Below, in pieces: positions 4,360-5,633 of a DNA stretch of 5,633 nucleotides (positions are counted from its first letter, which is position 1; the number at the start of each line of letters is the position of its first letter). The position numbers and the translations under genes were made by a program. The notes under the pieces were generated by a model that was not told the origin of the DNA, ran no database searches, and worked only from the letters and a program-made list of their open reading frames with translations. Source of the stretch: Acidimicrobiaceae bacterium (lineage in GTDB: Bacteria; Actinomycetota; Acidimicrobiia; Acidimicrobiales; UBA8190); contig DMNK01000019.1 of the NCBI GenBank assembly GCA_003453695.1, positions 1 through 5,633 on the forward strand, written 5' to 3'.

Positions 4360-5633
4360 ATGGCGAGCCAGAGCACGGTCGTCTCTTCCGAGACAGGACC
4401 GTCCTTCGTCTACCGAGACGGTGGCGCGCCACGGCGAAGTCACGGCGCCGACAGGGGGACCCTGTTGGGCACCGCGGGCGTGCGGGGAGCAGTGTGGATC
4501 CTTCCTTTGGTGGCCGCCTTCGTCATCGCCGCCCGGACTGCGGGCGTCACCGCGACCCAGCGGGAGTACGTTGTCACCGCCGCCGCCATCCTCCTGCCTT
4601 GCGCCGCTGCGGCACTGATCGCCTTTGCGCCCCGCCTGCGATGGTCAGGCACGGCCTGCGCGCTGGCCGCCTCGCTCATGGCCGTCCTCGTCCCATTCTG
4701 CGTCCTCGTCTCGTTGTCGGGGACCCGCTGGTACTTCGCCGGGCCCTACTACGACCAGGGATTCCGGGTCGAGTACGTCACCCGCTTCGCTGACTCGCTG
4801 CGCCTGCACGACTACAGCTACGCCCACACAGCGGCCTTCTACAACCCGGCGTGGTTCTGGCTGACAGGCCTCTCGGCCAGGATCGCCGGGGTGGCGGGGT
4901 GGGTGGCCTACAAGCCGGCGGCAGTCTTCACCCTGTGGGTGGCAGCAGTGGTGACCTTCGCCGCCTGGCGACGATGTGTGGGCCCGCGCCGCGGCGCGCT
5001 GCTGACGACTGTCACCTGCGTCGCCCTCCCGTCGGCAGCGGCAGCCTGGTTGGGCGCCGTCACTCTGCTCATCAACGGTGTGTACGAGCCCTACGGGTGG
5101 GTCGTCGCCGCCCCGCTACCGGCCTTCGTCTGCCTGTGGGCGCGCGCTCGAGGTGGGCTGCACCTCGGCCGGGTCGTCGTCATCGCCTTTGCCGTCGCCC
5201 TCGCCTGCTGGACGTACACCGAGTTCGGGGCGCTGGCCGGCGTCGGCGTGGTCACGCTGGCCCTCACCGCCCCGGAGCGCCGGGAACGGGTCCTCGAGGC
5301 CGTCGCCGGTCTGACAGGGGCCGGCGTGCTCCTCGCCCCATGGATCGTGCCCTTCCTCGTCTCCTGGGCCCGGGTGGGCCTCCCGCACTCGGTGGTCGGC
5401 TCCTTCACCAACACCGAGTCCTTCGGTCCGCTGTCCTTCGATCCCACGTTGTCGCCGTGGTCGATCGTCGCCCTCGTCGGCATCGTCCTGCTCGTCGCCC
5501 GCGGCAGCGGAGCCGTGAATCGGGGCCTGCGCCATCTCGGCGGGCTGCTCGTCGTCGCCGCCGTGCTCCAGGCGTTGCTCGGCGTGGGCGGGCAGGGCCT
5601 GCACTTCCACCGCCTCGTCCTCGTCGGCGCGCT
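4360..5633 (+). CDS. AftA-like arabinofuranosyltransferase (GT85), partial at 3' end
   Basis: The reading frame stays open from ATG 4360 to the window edge (424 codons seen). An in-frame TGA at 4351 fixes the ATG as the most upstream possible ATG start. A basic, soluble N-terminus (1-42) is followed by about nine hydrophobic segments, near 44-60, 70-90, 98-120, 186-203, 212-238, 245-260, 270-300, 314-335 and 366-380, with another near 392-408. Between the third and fourth lies an extracytoplasmic loop with DQGFRVEYVTR (132-142), FYNPAWFW (160-167) and YKP (184-186). From memory these match mycobacterial AftA (DQxFRxEYxTR, FYxPxWFW, FKP), as does EPY (243-245). AftA adds the first arabinofuranose from decaprenylphosphoryl-arabinose to the galactan of arabinogalactan. 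Complete AftA is about 640 residues, so roughly a third, the C-terminal part, is missing here. Neither glfT, dprE, ubiA nor emb genes are adjacent. The exact acceptor is therefore unproven, and I leave the symbol empty. Confidence 0.85.
   Translation, partial: MASQSTVVSSETGPSFVYRDGGAPRRSHGADRGTLLGTAGVRGAVWILPLVAAFVIAARTAGVTATQREYVVTAAAILLPCAAAALIAFAPRLRWSGTACALAASLMAVLVPFCVLVSLSGTRWYFAGPYYDQGFRVEYVTRFADSLRLHDYSYAHTAAFYNPAWFWLTGLSARIAGVAGWVAYKPAAVFTLWVAAVVTFAAWRRCVGPRRGALLTTVTCVALPSAAAAWLGAVTLLINGVYEPYGWVVAAPLPAFVCLWARARGGLHLGRVVVIAFAVALACWTYTEFGALAGVGVVTLALTAPERRERVLEAVAGLTGAGVLLAPWIVPFLVSWARVGLPHSVVGSFTNTESFGPLSFDPTLSPWSIVALVGIVLLVARGSGAVNRGLRHLGGLLVVAAVLQALLGVGGQGLHFHRLVLVGA

Noticed and set aside
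3044..4432. Minus-strand open frame of 462 codons opposite the epoxide-hydrolase-like gene
   Set aside because: It is a mirror of a real gene in GC-rich DNA: low-complexity Arg/Gly/Val/His composition, and it runs through both the divergent promoter gap and part of the MBL gene in the wrong frame.
5091..5610. Minus-strand open frames opposite the AftA-like gene
   Set aside because: The plus strand there is an uninterrupted membrane protein with family motifs; the antisense products are Gly/Ala/Asp/Arg-rich shadows.

Overview
The window is GC-rich, densely packed bacterial chromosome and most likely comes from an actinobacterium. Start codons are mostly GTG and third positions are strongly G/C. 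Three genes have a TAnnnT box about one turn upstream of the start codon with no Shine-Dalgarno sequence, the layout of leaderless actinobacterial transcripts. The right-hand gene resembles AftA, the decaprenylphosphoryl-arabinose-dependent arabinofuranosyltransferase of mycolic-acid actinobacteria. The protein repertoire (luciferase-like monooxygenase, flavin reductase, epoxide-hydrolase-like enzyme) would also fit an uncultured Acidimicrobiia-type lineage. The class is inference.

Layout. Four genes lie head to tail on the minus strand, read from about 3407 down to 21: an MBL-fold metallo-hydrolase, a flavin reductase, an RmlC-like cupin epimerase and a luciferase-like flavin-dependent monooxygenase. 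Gaps are 50, 41 and 62 bases. A 32-base divergent gap separates the MBL gene from a plus-strand alpha/beta hydrolase with the full catalytic set of an epoxide hydrolase. After a further 53 bases comes a plus-strand polytopic membrane protein of the AftA (GT85) type, cut by the right edge of the window. There is no gene-free stretch over 300 bases, and I see no RNA gene, CRISPR array or insertion sequence.

How the genes may work together. The monooxygenase and the flavin reductase could form a two-component system, with the reductase supplying reduced flavin. The divergent epoxide hydrolase could act on an epoxide product, and the MBL enzyme is a hydrolase of unknown substrate. This is a hypothesis from proximity. 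The hairpins and the promoter-like box between genes suggest that the minus-strand set is not one uniform operon. The AftA-like gene has its own promoter-like box and probably belongs to cell-envelope arabinan synthesis, unrelated to the oxidative genes.

The most interesting points are the AftA-like enzyme away from the usual arabinogalactan cluster, the repeated leaderless-promoter layout, two divergent -10 boxes that share a TA step, a possible CTG start for the MBL gene, and an RmlC-like protein that keeps the catalytic residues but has lost conserved substrate-binding ones.
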